A stretch of DNA of 64,000 nt from Liolophura sinensis (lineage: Eukaryota > Mollusca > Polyplacophora > Chitonida > Chitonidae): NCBI RefSeq assembly GCF_032854445.1, contig NC_088300.1, positions 16,993,570 to 17,057,569 on the forward strand, in the 5' to 3' direction. Below are positions 42,885 to 54,113 of the stretch, piece by piece. Within the stretch, counting starts at the first letter, position 1. The number at the start of each line of letters is the position of its first letter. The notes beneath the pieces were generated by a model, which saw only the letters and a list, made by a program, of their open reading frames with translations, ran no database searches and had not been told where the DNA came from. The translations under genes were made by a program, and so were the position numbers.

Positions 42885-45093
42885 AAAGATAGACAGATTC
42901 ATCCATATTATTCCCAGGCGTAACATACTGATGTGCACACCATGATGGTGGTAGATAAGTGATCTTCAACAAATGTTAAGGCAACGTGAAGAAAATACCA
43001 GATGAAAAGCCCAAACAAATATGACTGCATGTCTGTCCACTGCAGAAAACTAATTCGATTTATTCTTTTAGAATTTTTTCACCCAAGTAAAATGCCACTT
43101 TGATTTTATGGTGAATTTATCCAGCCATATTTAATTGGGACCAGTGATGTTCCCTATCCAGAATTTTGTTTGACTGAATCTCTACTGAATTAAGACTTTA
43201 CTTCTGTTCATCAGGTCATTTCTGGTAGAAAACTCTCTGTCTGCTGCTACTTTAGAACTCACTGGCAGGCTTACACTACATGCATTCATTTCCAGTATTT
43301 ACATTGAGGGCAACTAATTTTTGCAAATTATCACAGAAGTACATGTGAATGCCCTGAAGCAGCCTACTTTCATTGAATATCCTTTTTTTACTTACAAAAG
43401 CTAGCCTATTATTTTTGTCCAAAATCTTGTTGCTAATAAGGTTATTAAAATGATAAATGTAAGCCTTAAGTACACACTATAATGGTACTGGAAAAGTGCC
43501 TGAACCCAAGTATGGTCTAACTCGGAAACACTCTCAGTCTTGCTATGTTCAAAATAATTTGCTTCCATGAGGTATGTCATTTTTATCATTTTGTGAAAAA
43601 CACACATGAAGCCTCACTGATCACAATATTGTGATAACCTACTGTTATGCAACAATTCTTCAGTTACATGTCACACATATTTCTCCATTTAGCACATTTT
43701 TAGTGCTGCCTCAGTAGAATGTCAAGCAGAAGACACCAGACATGTCACATCACTCAGTCATACATGTACTTCACAGACACCTCGCAAACCAACACTTGGT
43801 CTATCCTATGACCATTGCAGATTGCAAATGAACAAAAAACATGACTCATGTAATGATTGTTTATGCTCATTTTGAGCTACAAAACAAGTATTTTATTTGC
43901 CACATTTATTATACAAGTGACTAACAGTATAACCACAATATATAGTGTGTATATATATGGAATAACCTTACTGGAGATGGAACCAGAGATGACTGACCTG
44001 CAGTTCATGTACATGCATACACAGTAGTAACAATACACTTAATCCTTCTGTACAACTAGCTCCTTTTGGGACCTCAAATTTTGCTCACTTTCACTATATA
44101 GGCCTAAATGTCCAAGCATGTAATTACAGAAAACCAACTTAAGGATCATTATACATGTCGGTATGTTAATTTGCAACCTACTTATATCTTGTGTCCTGTG
44201 ATCAATTATATAAGCAACAGCAAAGTGTTGGCCACGCATGGTACAGATATAGGGCCAGTTGTTATAACTGCCTTACTCTGCATCATATCAGAATGGGTAA
44301 ATCTGAGTAATTTGAAGGGAGATAATCATTGTGCCTGAATTTCACTGTTGACAGCCTGTGAAAGTATGCTTTTATTCTACTGGGTAGAACAGAAAAATAG
44401 GTTAATATCTCAAAAACTATTAGTTTTTATTCACAATTTTTTTTTCTTTTCGGAATCTAAGACATGTCAGTTTCTACTGTTGTACAGAAAGTCTGATGGA
44501 ACACATGAACAACCTGTTTGGCTGGAGACACTTAACTAGCTTACATGCTGTATTAATGCAGTTAATGAAATTCACCCCTCCATAGACATGGCATTCTAAC
44601 ACACCTTAAAGAGTAAATTACATTACAGATTACATGGACATATGGCTTACACATATTCATGTATTTCAACTGAACACACAAGGGGAGATAATTCCAATCA
44701 CCACATTTCATGATAAGTGGACAAACTATGTAGAGCACTTTAAGTTTCTTTCAGTCACACTGCAAACCAAACGTATATATTTGAGTATCACAGTTTATTA
44801 AGCATGATTATTTCGTTAAAAATTATCGATGTAATACATTTTCCCAGAACTTAAAAATGTCACCTCAGATACCTAATTGCGATACATTTTGTGCATATAC
44901 AGGTAAGTGACCACAAAATGTCAAACTGTAGTATTTGTGCGTTATAAAGAATTTAAATTTTGCTGGGAATAGCATTCTTTCAAGTAAAGGTGTTCATGAA
45001 TGCATGGAGTAACTGAAAAGCAGGTATATGTCAGGCACATGGATATGTTTTAAACTATTATAGATACACCTACCAGTAAATGTATTTATTTAC

Positions 45094-45300
45094 TTGATTT
45101 TTGGATTGAAAGGCATTCTAAAATTAAGATTATACTGTTTCTGCAAAAAGATATGTACCACCCCACCCCCCACCTCTAAAAAATTCATCTCTGCAGCATG
45201 TTTTATTTTTCTTATTTACCACTATATTTCATGCACATTTGCTGCCAATGATACTTTGGATAATGATGTCCTTGGTAAAGGACGAGGTTGCTGGACATAG
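45094..45300 (+). other. Truncated copy of the open frame at 50281
   Basis: Same start as 50281-50646 but cut at the duplication junction (45280) and closed soon after. Shown only to mark the breakpoint. Confidence 0.35.
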
Positions 45301-45988
45301 TAGAGTGATGTGAATTCATTGAAGATTCTCCTTTTCACACAGAACATCTGAGTAGTGGGTCATTAACCAACAAAAGCATCAACCTAGTCTTTACAACTCC
45401 CAAATCATGAATTAATCAAATGTAAAGCCATGCTCCAAGTGCAAGCATTCACATTCACATTATGGATTTCAGCAGCATGAGCTGTACTTGAACATGTAGT
45501 CACCATGTGGCGTTTTTCTTTTATTAATTACCCAATAGTCCAACATCAAATTCGATAGTTCTACTGATTGGAAGTGAAATCCCCGATCACCCAATCACAG
45601 CATTCGGGTACAGTAAGTAGAATCAGCATTTCAGGGGTCTCATGAGTTCATACTGATACAAGTGAGACAAGGCGGGGCCTCTCACAAACTAATGTAGGTG
45701 AAAGGTGACATTTTACAGCAGGTGCTTGATTGAATATGCATCTGTTTGTCAACTAAATGGAGCTGTTCACACCTACCGTAAAATTATATCTTTCAGTCGC
45801 GGTGAGCCCCAAGCTGTCTCGCCTAGTCCAAGATTGTTTTGTTCGGCCACACTGGCCCCAAAACCAACTCCGTTCAAAATCCTGATGCCCATGTCAAAGT
45901 TAGGTATAGATGTCATTTAGAAAGTGGGTTAAGTAACAGTATTATCGTTAATAGGGATTACACTTTCTGAATATAGCACAGATTCTAG

Positions 45989-46237
45989 TGCTGAAATTTG
46001 GCTGAGACCACTGCGGGTTTCGAACCAACGACCTCAGAGTCAGGCACCCAACCGCCAGCAATACATGTCAACCGTCTAGACCACTCGACCAACAGGCCTT
46101 CCACAACTACCTTCCATTTTTGTGGAAGGCCTGTTGGTCGAGTGGTCTAGACGGTTGACATGTATTGCTGGCGGTTGGGTGCCTGACTCTGAGGTCATTG
46201 GTTCGAAACCCGCAGTGGTCTCAGCCAAATTTCAGCA
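45989..46237. repeat. Long foldback of a tRNA-like sequence (copy 2)
   Basis: The same 118-bp arms and loop as at 40802-41050, carried by the duplication. Confidence 0.88.
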
Positions 46238-46709
46238 TGTCAAAGTGTTGAGGCTGTCAGTACAGCCACTCTCTTTGAACATAAGCAAGTATCCTGGGCT
46301 CACACAGCTTAGGAACTAGCGACTGACGTTGACAAAAAGATAAGTAACATAAGTATCTGCAAATTCATATCCGTGGGGATGTATTTCATTTTTAATTTTT
46401 TTCTCAAACACAGTGACTAGCTGCCACGACAATTACATCAGGTTTTCAAATATGGTTTGGGGCCATTCTTGGCCACACAAAATTTTTACCAAACGTAACG
46501 TCACAGCAACCTGTGACTATGTCCCCGCTAAATCTGTTAAACTCCCAAGACCCTTTAAATGCTGATTAGGCTTATTATGCCATGATGAATGGTGATTCAA
46601 ACCTGTAACAAACATTGTAGGTCTACACAAAGTTGCATGTGCAAGTAAATAATACTTAAAGCTAAAAGGTGTATACAAATTCAATTCACAAAATGGCCCA
46701 TTTCCTCAC

Positions 46710-47510
46710 CTCATTTGGATAACGCCAGTACATTATGGTCAATAATGAAAACGGGAAAGCCAACCCAATCATGGCATGAGTGGAAGGCATGCCATACTCA
46801 TACTCGTATCTCTTCTCCAATCGTATAACAGGTGGGGATGCCGGGCGTGGCAGCTTTATCAAATCTTTCATGGCCTGTCCAACGTACATTATATAAAACC
46901 ACACCATACTCATCCGCCTTCCAACGCAACTATCCATGTTCCAAATGACATAAGGAAAGAAAAGAGTGAAAAATGTCTCATTTCCCACACCTGAGGCGAG
47001 CTTAAAAACGTAGTACAGAATATTGTACTTAACAGTGTAGTCATATTCAAAATTTGTCCAATGTTCTGGCTCGAGTATATTGGTGACATCATCGGTTAGC
47101 TCTCCGTTTACGATCTCCTCGACTTTCTCAACTAGTGGCACTGACCCGTTCGTGACTGGTACGCCGTTTTCATGCGGCTGGTCGCATTTGCACGGCGTTA
47201 GTTTGTGGTTATCGTCGGGGTGCCTCTTGGCGATGACGCTTCCTTCACTGACCAACCTCCCATTTCCTCTTAACTGACCCGTGTTTCCATTACTTTCACA
47301 ACCGTTCGCCAAATAAATGGACTCGCGATGCTGGCATTGTGCACAATTGTTCTGGTCGTCTACTTTGGATGAACGAGTGGACAACAAGTCTTTTTTCTGA
47401 GTTCTGACCCGTGTCTTTGTCTCCTGACTGTCGACCCCGCAAAAATTTTGAAAACTGGCAACCAACTGCGGGTTTTGCAGAATGGTGAACAGCCGTGTGG
47501 CGAGATCCAT
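46710..47510 (-). CDS. SGPP exon 1, copy 2 (duplicate first exon)
   Basis: Identical translation to 41523-42323 with the same donor. If real, it can act as an alternative first exon that splices over copy 1 to exon 2 at 32031, giving the same protein from a second promoter. If the duplication is an assembly artefact, it does not exist. No copies of exons 2 and 3 accompany it, so it is not a second full gene. Confidence 0.75.
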
Positions 47511-47674
47511 GGCCTTTGATGGCAATCCTCGGTGTGAATCAGACCACCTCCACACCGGTGAATAGCAATGACTATACTACATTTACCTCAGTTTTAAAGA
47601 GTGCACAGTAAAGGGAGTGAACCGTGAAAAGCTTGTTATTTTTGGTTTAAGCCATATACTGTGCTATGAAGGCT

Positions 47675-48071
47675 AAATTTATTTACTTGATTGTTGTTTA
47701 AAGCCACACTTCAACAGTTTTCCATTTACAGGATGGCAGTCACTTTTGTGGGTGGAGGAAACTGGAGTGCCCAAGGTAAATCACTGACTTTTGGCCAGAT
47801 GTTCACAAACTTTCCCACATGCATGTATTAACTTGGGAAAAATGCCATCAACATGGTAACTGTGAGCTCAAGTCCAGATCCCGCTGGTTTTCATGGTGTT
47901 CGTAGATGGGAAGGCCTGCCAGTGGATGGCCGTGGGTTGCCATAGGGGTGGCAGGAACCTAGGGGTTCCTGCCACCGTAATGTTGGCCATGGTTGTGTAA
48001 GTGAAATATTCTTGAGTACCCTTGTACCGGCAAGGTGAAAAACACCAATCAAATAAATGAATAAATAAATT
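47675..48071. repeat. Two decayed family A SINEs, head to head (copy 2)
   Basis: Duplicate of 42488-42884. Confidence 0.7.
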
Positions 48072-50280
48072 AAAGATAGACAGATTCATCCATATTATTC
48101 CCAGGCGTAACATACTGATGTGCACACCATGATGGTGGTAGATAAGTGATCTTCAACAAATGTTAAGGCAACGTGAAGAAAATACCAGATGAAAAGCCCA
48201 AACAAATATGACTGCATGTCTGTCCACTGCAGAAAACTAATTCGATTTATTCTTTTAGAATTTTTTCACCCAAGTAAAATGCCACTTTGATTTTATGGTG
48301 AATTTATCCAGCCATATTTAATTGGGACCAGTGATGTTCCCTATCCAGAATTTTGTTTGACTGAATCTCTACTGAATTAAGACTTTACTTCTGTTCATCA
48401 GGTCATTTCTGGTAGAAAACTCTCTGTCTGCTGCTACTTTAGAACTCACTGGCAGGCTTACACTACATGCATTCATTTCCAGTATTTACATTGAGGGCAA
48501 CTAATTTTTGCAAATTATCACAGAAGTACATGTGAATGCCCTGAAGCAGCCTACTTTCATTGAATATCCTTTTTTTACTTACAAAAGCTAGCCTATTATT
48601 TTTGTCCAAAATCTTGTTGCTAATAAGGTTATTAAAATGATAAATGTAAGCCTTAAGTACACACTATAATGGTACTGGAAAAGTGCCTGAACCCAAGTAT
48701 GGTCTAACTCGGAAACACTCTCAGTCTTGCTATGTTCAAAATAATTTGCTTCCATGAGGTATGTCATTTTTATCATTTTGTGAAAAACACACATGAAGCC
48801 TCACTGATCACAATATTGTGATAACCTACTGTTATGCAACAATTCTTCAGTTACATGTCACACATATTTCTCCATTTAGCACATTTTTAGTGCTGCCTCA
48901 GTAGAATGTCAAGCAGAAGACACCAGACATGTCACATCACTCAGTCATACATGTACTTCACAGACACCTCGCAAACCAACACTTGGTCTATCCTATGACC
49001 ATTGCAGATTGCAAATGAACAAAAAACATGACTCATGTAATGATTGTTTATGCTCATTTTGAGCTACAAAACAAGTATTTTATTTGCCACATTTATTATA
49101 CAAGTGACTAACAGTATAACCACAATATATAGTGTGTATATATATGGAATAACCTTACTGGAGATGGAACCAGAGATGACTGACCTGCAGTTCATGTACA
49201 TGCATACACAGTAGTAACAATACACTTAATCCTTCTGTACAACTAGCTCCTTTTGGGACCTCAAATTTTGCTCACTTTCACTATATAGGCCTAAATGTCC
49301 AAGCATGTAATTACAGAAAACCAACTTAAGGATCATTATACATGTCGGTATGTTAATTTGCAACCTACTTATATCTTGTGTCCTGTGATCAATTATATAA
49401 GCAACAGCAAAGTGTTGGCCACGCATGGTACAGATATAGGGCCAGTTGTTATAACTGCCTTACTCTGCATCATATCAGAATGGGTAAATCTGAGTAATTT
49501 GAAGGGAGATAATCATTGTGCCTGAATTTCACTGTTGACAGCCTGTGAAAGTATGCTTTTATTCTACTGGGTAGAACAGAAAAATAGGTTAATATCTCAA
49601 AAACTATTAGTTTTTATTCACAATTTTTTTTTCTTTTCGGAATCTAAGACATGTCAGTTTCTACTGTTGTACAGAAAGTCTGATGGAACACATGAACAAC
49701 CTGTTTGGCTGGAGACACTTAACTAGCTTACATGCTGTATTAATGCAGTTAATGAAATTCACCCCTCCATAGACATGGCATTCTAACACACCTTAAAGAG
49801 TAAATTACATTACAGATTACATGGACATATGGCTTACACATATTCATGTATTTCAACTGAACACACAAGGGGAGATAATTCCAATCACCACATTTCATGA
49901 TAAGTGGACAAACTATGTAGAGCACTTTAAGTTTCTTTCAGTCACACTGCAAACCAAACGTATATATTTGAGTATCACAGTTTATTAAGCATGATTATTT
50001 CGTTAAAAATTATCGATGTAATACATTTTCCCAGAACTTAAAAGTGTCACCTCAGATACCTAATTGCGATACATTTTGTGCATATACAGGTAAGTGACCA
50101 CAAAATGTCAAACTGTAGTATTTGTGCGTTATAAAGAATTTAAATTTTGCTGGGAATAGCATTCTTTCAAGTAAAGGTGTTCATGAATGCATGGAGTAAC
50201 TGAAAAGCAGGTATATGTCAGGCACATGGATATGTTTTAAACTATTATAGATACACCTACCAGTAAATGTATTTATTTAC

Positions 50281-50646
50281 TTGATTTTTGGATTGAAAGG
50301 CATTCTAAAATTAAGATTATACTGTTTCTGCAAAAAGATATGTACCACCCCACCCCCCACCTCTAAAAAATTCATCTCTGCAGCATGTTTTATTTTTCTT
50401 ATTTACCACTATATTTCATGCACATTTGCTGCCAATGATACTTTGGATAATGATGTCCTTGGTAAACCTACTGAGAACGAAGAAAAGCTTAGCATTCTGA
50501 ACTCTTTGACAGCTATCACTGATGACAACACAACTGTAAGCTACTTAATTTCTAGACTGATAGCTGGTGCCTTAGGTAAACTGGAGTTCAAAGCCATGTT
50601 TACTTTTGGCAAGCTAAGAAGCATTTTGTGTACTTTTATATCTTGA
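50281..50646 (+). other. Open frame of unknown meaning across the duplication edge
   Basis: 121 codons. The second half (GKPTENEEKLSILNSLTAIT, then LIAGALGKLEFKAMF) looks protein-like, and ACAACT-GTAAGC could be a donor after 50531. I recognise no domain. No other support was found. Confidence 0.2.
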
Positions 50647-51127
50647 GACACATCCTTAACTGCAAACTGAGAAATAAAAACCAAACGTTTCAGGTGTCCT
50701 TCATGGATGACTATACAGGAAAGCACCATCAACAATTTACTACCACCAGGCTCCTGAGAACAATGGTAACAGAGGAATTTGAAAATTCTTGAAAATGTGA
50801 GCTAGCTCTTGGAACGCAAAAGGCAAATCCATTAACTATTCAGACTACGCTACACATAAGGCCAATGACCCTAAATTCTCTGTTTTCTTGTCAAAATATA
50901 TTGGAAAATCAGAGTGGGGTGTGGAAAATTTTTTTATCACATCAGCTAGATTTTATGATTATCTCACTCTTTGTGGGAGAAGGGGAAAGGAATCACGCAC
51001 GGGTGATAAGGAACAAGGAATTCAGTGTGATTTGCTTAATGTTCACAGTTAATAAAAATTAGATTACCAATTCACCCTCTGAAAATAAAATAATAACTTA
51101 ACCATTTCAATAACCATAACCCCCTAA

Positions 51128-51540
51128 GTATATTATCTTTTTCCCTGTACAGCTCTACATGTATGATCCATCAGTATATTGTCTTTTTCACTGTACTGCT
51201 CTACAGGTATGATCCCTCAGTATATTGTCTTTTTCACTGTACAATTTAAATGTCGGCCCTCACTTTCTGAAGAAAGAGAAATCATTTGTACATGAATGTA
51301 ACTATACATATGCAATATACATTGAACAGTTGTATCAAGTATAATCCCATCCACTTCACCTAACAGTCCACTTCACCAAATGTCAGGACATTGTTACAAA
51401 TGATCATGTCACACAATCCTGTGAACTTTCAGAACATTGTAACAGTTTCCAATGATTATGACAGACAATCCTGTGGGCTGTCAGAACATTGTTACAGTTT
51501 CCAATGATCATGTCACACAATCCTGTGATCTGTAAGAACA
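51128..51540. repeat. Short tandem repeats downstream of CASP
   Basis: A unit of about 66 bp (TCAGTATATTGTCTTTTTCA) occurs twice or so at 51170-51245. A unit of about 64 bp (CACACAATCCTGTGA, then CAGAACATTGT) occurs three times at 51395-51545 and runs up to the CASP stop codon. Confidence 0.65.
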
Positions 51541-51543
51541 TTG

Positions 51544-53568
51544 TTATGGATTCCAGTGCTCACCATGCTCCTTCATCATGTGCTCAGCAAACCTGTGATG
51601 ACACTCCTGCGAAATGTCTCTCTTGGCCCCTTCCATGTGACCGTACTTGTACAGAACCAGGAACACAAGACAATGCAGGAAAATGGTGTAGAAAAACGTG
51701 ATTGTACGAGCCACTCGGTTCCCCATGATGAAACGCCCCATGCTCAAGGTGATCTTGTCGTAAGGTTTGAGATTAATATACTTCCTCATACGTTCCTTCC
51801 TGCTGAAGTTGGTGAATGGATCCAGTTTCTCTTCGTACTGCATGGAGTAGCGACTCTCTGTGATGTCATCCCCTGATCTTGAGCCCTGGGTAGGATAACT
51901 CTGCAGAAATTTGATCTTTTCGTACAACTTCACATTGTCCGATCTCACTTTGTCGATCTCGTTCTGGAACATCTGAATTTGTTGCTGTTGACTCAGAGTT
52001 TGTGCTTCAAGCTCTTGCGCACGGACCCTGTAACGCTCTCTCTGGCTCTGGACAATCGGAAGAAGGGAATTAGCTGCTAATGCATTGGCCTCAGAACTTT
52101 GCTGCAGTTGTTGCTGCACGGTTTCTTTGACAGCATCAGCAACAAACTCTGATGTGGGAGTTACAGCCACATCAGCACCCTCAGCGTCACCACGGAACAT
52201 AGATGAGAAAGCGTTGACACTGCGTAAATCTTCCTCCAGCTGAGAAATGAGGCTCTTTTGTTCCTGTACTGTGTTCACCGCCATGAGGTACTCGTCCTGG
52301 AGTTTCTCTAGTCGCTCACCCACGTCTTTATTGCTCACCTTAAGCTGTGTGTTCTCTGACTGAAGAGCTTTATTCTTTTCAAGCAACAGCATTTCCAGTG
52401 ACTTGGCCTTGACATCCTCCCCTTCCATCCCACTCTGGAACTCCACAGATTTGAGAATGTTTAGTTCTCTTTTCAGTTCTTCATAATCCCCTTGAGTTCT
52501 CATTCTCTCCTCCAAAGCCTGGATAGTTTTTGTCTTAGCCAGGGCATCTTCCTCTAACTTTACCATTTGGTTTTCAGTTGTCTCCCTTTGCTTATTAATG
52601 GATGCCTGTAGACGTTGAACATCCTCCACCAACTGGGAGATTTCCTTTTCCTTTGTGGCCAGTTCAACTTCCAGACTTGAACACTTCAGGGTATCAATGG
52701 CCTGATCCATATCACCAGTGTTTTGCAGTTGTTCAGCATGATGAAGGTTTTGTGTAGCGCACGCCAACTGTCGTGTCAACTGTTCCACTTCTCGCTCTGC
52801 TGCGGATGCCCTCTCATTTGCCCGATCCAAATCACCCATAACCATCTCCATTTCATCAGACTTGGCAGATGTTGCTTCGTCATATTTGGCTCTAACATCG
52901 AACAATTCAGACTGCACACCTTCCAAAACTTTCTGAAGTGATGATACTTTTTGCTCAGCCTCACCTAGTTTTTTTGCCAAGCCAAGCTGATTTTCTTGGA
53001 GTTGTCTTTCCTTTTCCGAAAACTGGCGCTGCAGTTCCTTCTCCTTTTCTTTAGCCCGTGCCTCGACAGCAGACTCAAGCCTTTCCTCATATTCTTTCAC
53101 CTTTTCACGCAGCTGTTTAATGGTCACTTCTTGGTTTTTCACTTCTGCGAATTCACAGTTATATTCATTTAGCGTGTCCCTTAACTGTTTATTTTCGATT
53201 TCAAAGTCTTGTACTTTCTGGGCTTTCTTCTGGAACTGCAACGAAAGTTCTAAAGTCGGCACAGGATCAGGGATATCGATCAGTTTCTTATACACCGTCA
53301 AGAAGGCTGCTTCTGAGGCTTTGCTTCGTTTGGATAGTGCATCAACTTCACACTGGAAACTTTTCAGCAAGGGGGCGACGATTTTGCGAATATCTTCCGG
53401 TGTGTTCTTTTTGAAATCTCGACTAAGTTCGACCAGTCTCTTACGTGACGCGTCGCTCTCATCTTGCCTATTTGCCAATTCTGTGGCTGTTATGTCAAGT
53501 TCTTTTTGAAGCTCTTGTAAATCAAATGTTTTCCACAACTGACACATCGACTGCACACTGGCAGCCAT
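51544..53568 (-). CDS. CUX1 (CASP form): CASP, Golgi coiled-coil transmembrane protein; intronless
   Basis: CASP is a golgin-like tail-anchored protein of Golgi membranes involved in intra-Golgi traffic. In vertebrates it is an alternative product of the CUX1 locus. The frame is open from 53592, but the second Met (53568; [20 protein letters not shown]) aligns with human [20 protein letters not shown] and lies in a TISU-like CAAGATGGCTGCC, so I start there (674 aa; human 678). Conserved blocks: [80 protein letters not shown]. Most of the protein is heptad-rich coiled coil. The C-terminal membrane segment (about residue 625-642, [18 protein letters not shown]) keeps the Tyr and His typical of CASP. 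No intron interrupts the frame and no homeodomain or cut repeats are nearby. Confidence 0.95.
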   Translation of the reverse strand: MAASVQSMCQLWKTFDLQELQKELDITATELANRQDESDASRKRLVELSRDFKKNTPEDIRKIVAPLLKSFQCEVDALSKRSKASEAAFLTVYKKLIDIPDPVPTLELSLQFQKKAQKVQDFEIENKQLRDTLNEYNCEFAEVKNQEVTIKQLREKVKEYEERLESAVEARAKEKEKELQRQFSEKERQLQENQLGLAKKLGEAEQKVSSLQKVLEGVQSELFDVRAKYDEATSAKSDEMEMVMGDLDRANERASAAEREVEQLTRQLACATQNLHHAEQLQNTGDMDQAIDTLKCSSLEVELATKEKEISQLVEDVQRLQASINKQRETTENQMVKLEEDALAKTKTIQALEERMRTQGDYEELKRELNILKSVEFQSGMEGEDVKAKSLEMLLLEKNKALQSENTQLKVSNKDVGERLEKLQDEYLMAVNTVQEQKSLISQLEEDLRSVNAFSSMFRGDAEGADVAVTPTSEFVADAVKETVQQQLQQSSEANALAANSLLPIVQSQRERYRVRAQELEAQTLSQQQQIQMFQNEIDKVRSDNVKLYEKIKFLQSYPTQGSRSGDDITESRYSMQYEEKLDPFTNFSRKERMRKYINLKPYDKITLSMGRFIMGNRVARTITFFYTIFLHCLVFLVLYKYGHMEGAKRDISQECHHRFAEHMMKEHGEHWNP

Positions 53569-53939
53569 CTTGAGGAATTTTAAGGTAAACACAACGTGAT
53601 TATCGCCCCTTAGGCACGTTGATTACTCATTTCCGGTCTGGCGTTTTACTTCCGCGATTCGTTTATTCGTTATCTTTGCGAACTCGTGATTCTTTCTTAA
53701 ATGATAAAGTAGATATTTATACGATATTTCTGAGCATGACACACATGTAAACAAAGGGAATGGTATAGGAGCTGAAATATCTACAGTCTTAATTTGCGAA
53801 TGGTTTCTGCCAGCTGATTTGAACTGCAACAACAACACAAGACCCGATTCACAGGAACGTCTGGGAATTTTGCAGTGGAGAACTGTGGGCATAGTAAAAG
53901 GGTGTTCTTGTCATACAGAGTGTTTAAAAGTATGTCTGT
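53569..53939. promoter_or_regulatory. Probable bidirectional promoter between CASP and presenilin
   Basis: Only about 370 bp separates the divergent start codons. It has CG dinucleotides near CASP (CCGGTCTGGCG, CCGCGATTCG at 53633-53660). No TATA box was seen. Confidence 0.6.
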
Positions 53940-54113
53940 ATGAGTTCGTCCACTGAGAACGAGGCTGAGCCAACAGAACGCACCCAGCTAATGCCCTACC
54001 AGACGGAGTCCACATTGGGAGGGGTGAGATTGAGAGATGAGCCGGAGGGGCGGCTTGGGCATGGCATCCAGAACAACGTGCGGATAAACAGTGAAGGAAA
54101 TGGCCGGATCAGG
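53940..54113 (+). CDS. PSEN: Presenilin exon 1 (N-terminal cytosolic tail)
   Basis: 58 codons ([20 protein letters not shown] and onwards), then AGG and GTGAGA in phase 0. Acidic and hydrophilic, as usual for the poorly conserved presenilin N-terminus. The assignment rests on position, phase and character, not on sequence match. Confidence 0.7.

Larger units (their letters stand above)
40094..45280. repeat. Tandem segmental duplication, copy 1
   Basis: 5187-bp unit starting GACGAGGTTGCTGG and ending CTTGGTAAA plus one extra G at the junction. It carries SGPP exon 1, its upstream region, a foldback repeat and a SINE pair. I noticed a single difference from copy 2 (A at 44857, G at 50044). All reading frames in the two copies translate identically. 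Confidence 0.97.
45281..50466. repeat. Tandem segmental duplication, copy 2
   Basis: Repeats 40094-45279 at an offset of 5187 bp. It ends at GGTAAA (50461-50466), after which unique sequence CCTACTGAGAACG continues. Confidence 0.97.

Noticed and set aside
46710-47510. A second full SGPP gene
   Set aside because: Only exon 1 is duplicated. Exons 2 and 3 occur once, so this is at most an alternative first exon.
53120-53509. 129-codon plus-strand open frame opposite CASP
   Set aside because: It is the antisense shadow of the long CASP coiled-coil frame.
51000-54000. CUX1 homeobox or cut repeats near CASP
   Set aside because: I looked for a homeodomain or cut-repeat exon on both strands around CASP and saw none. 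The CASP frame alone is present.
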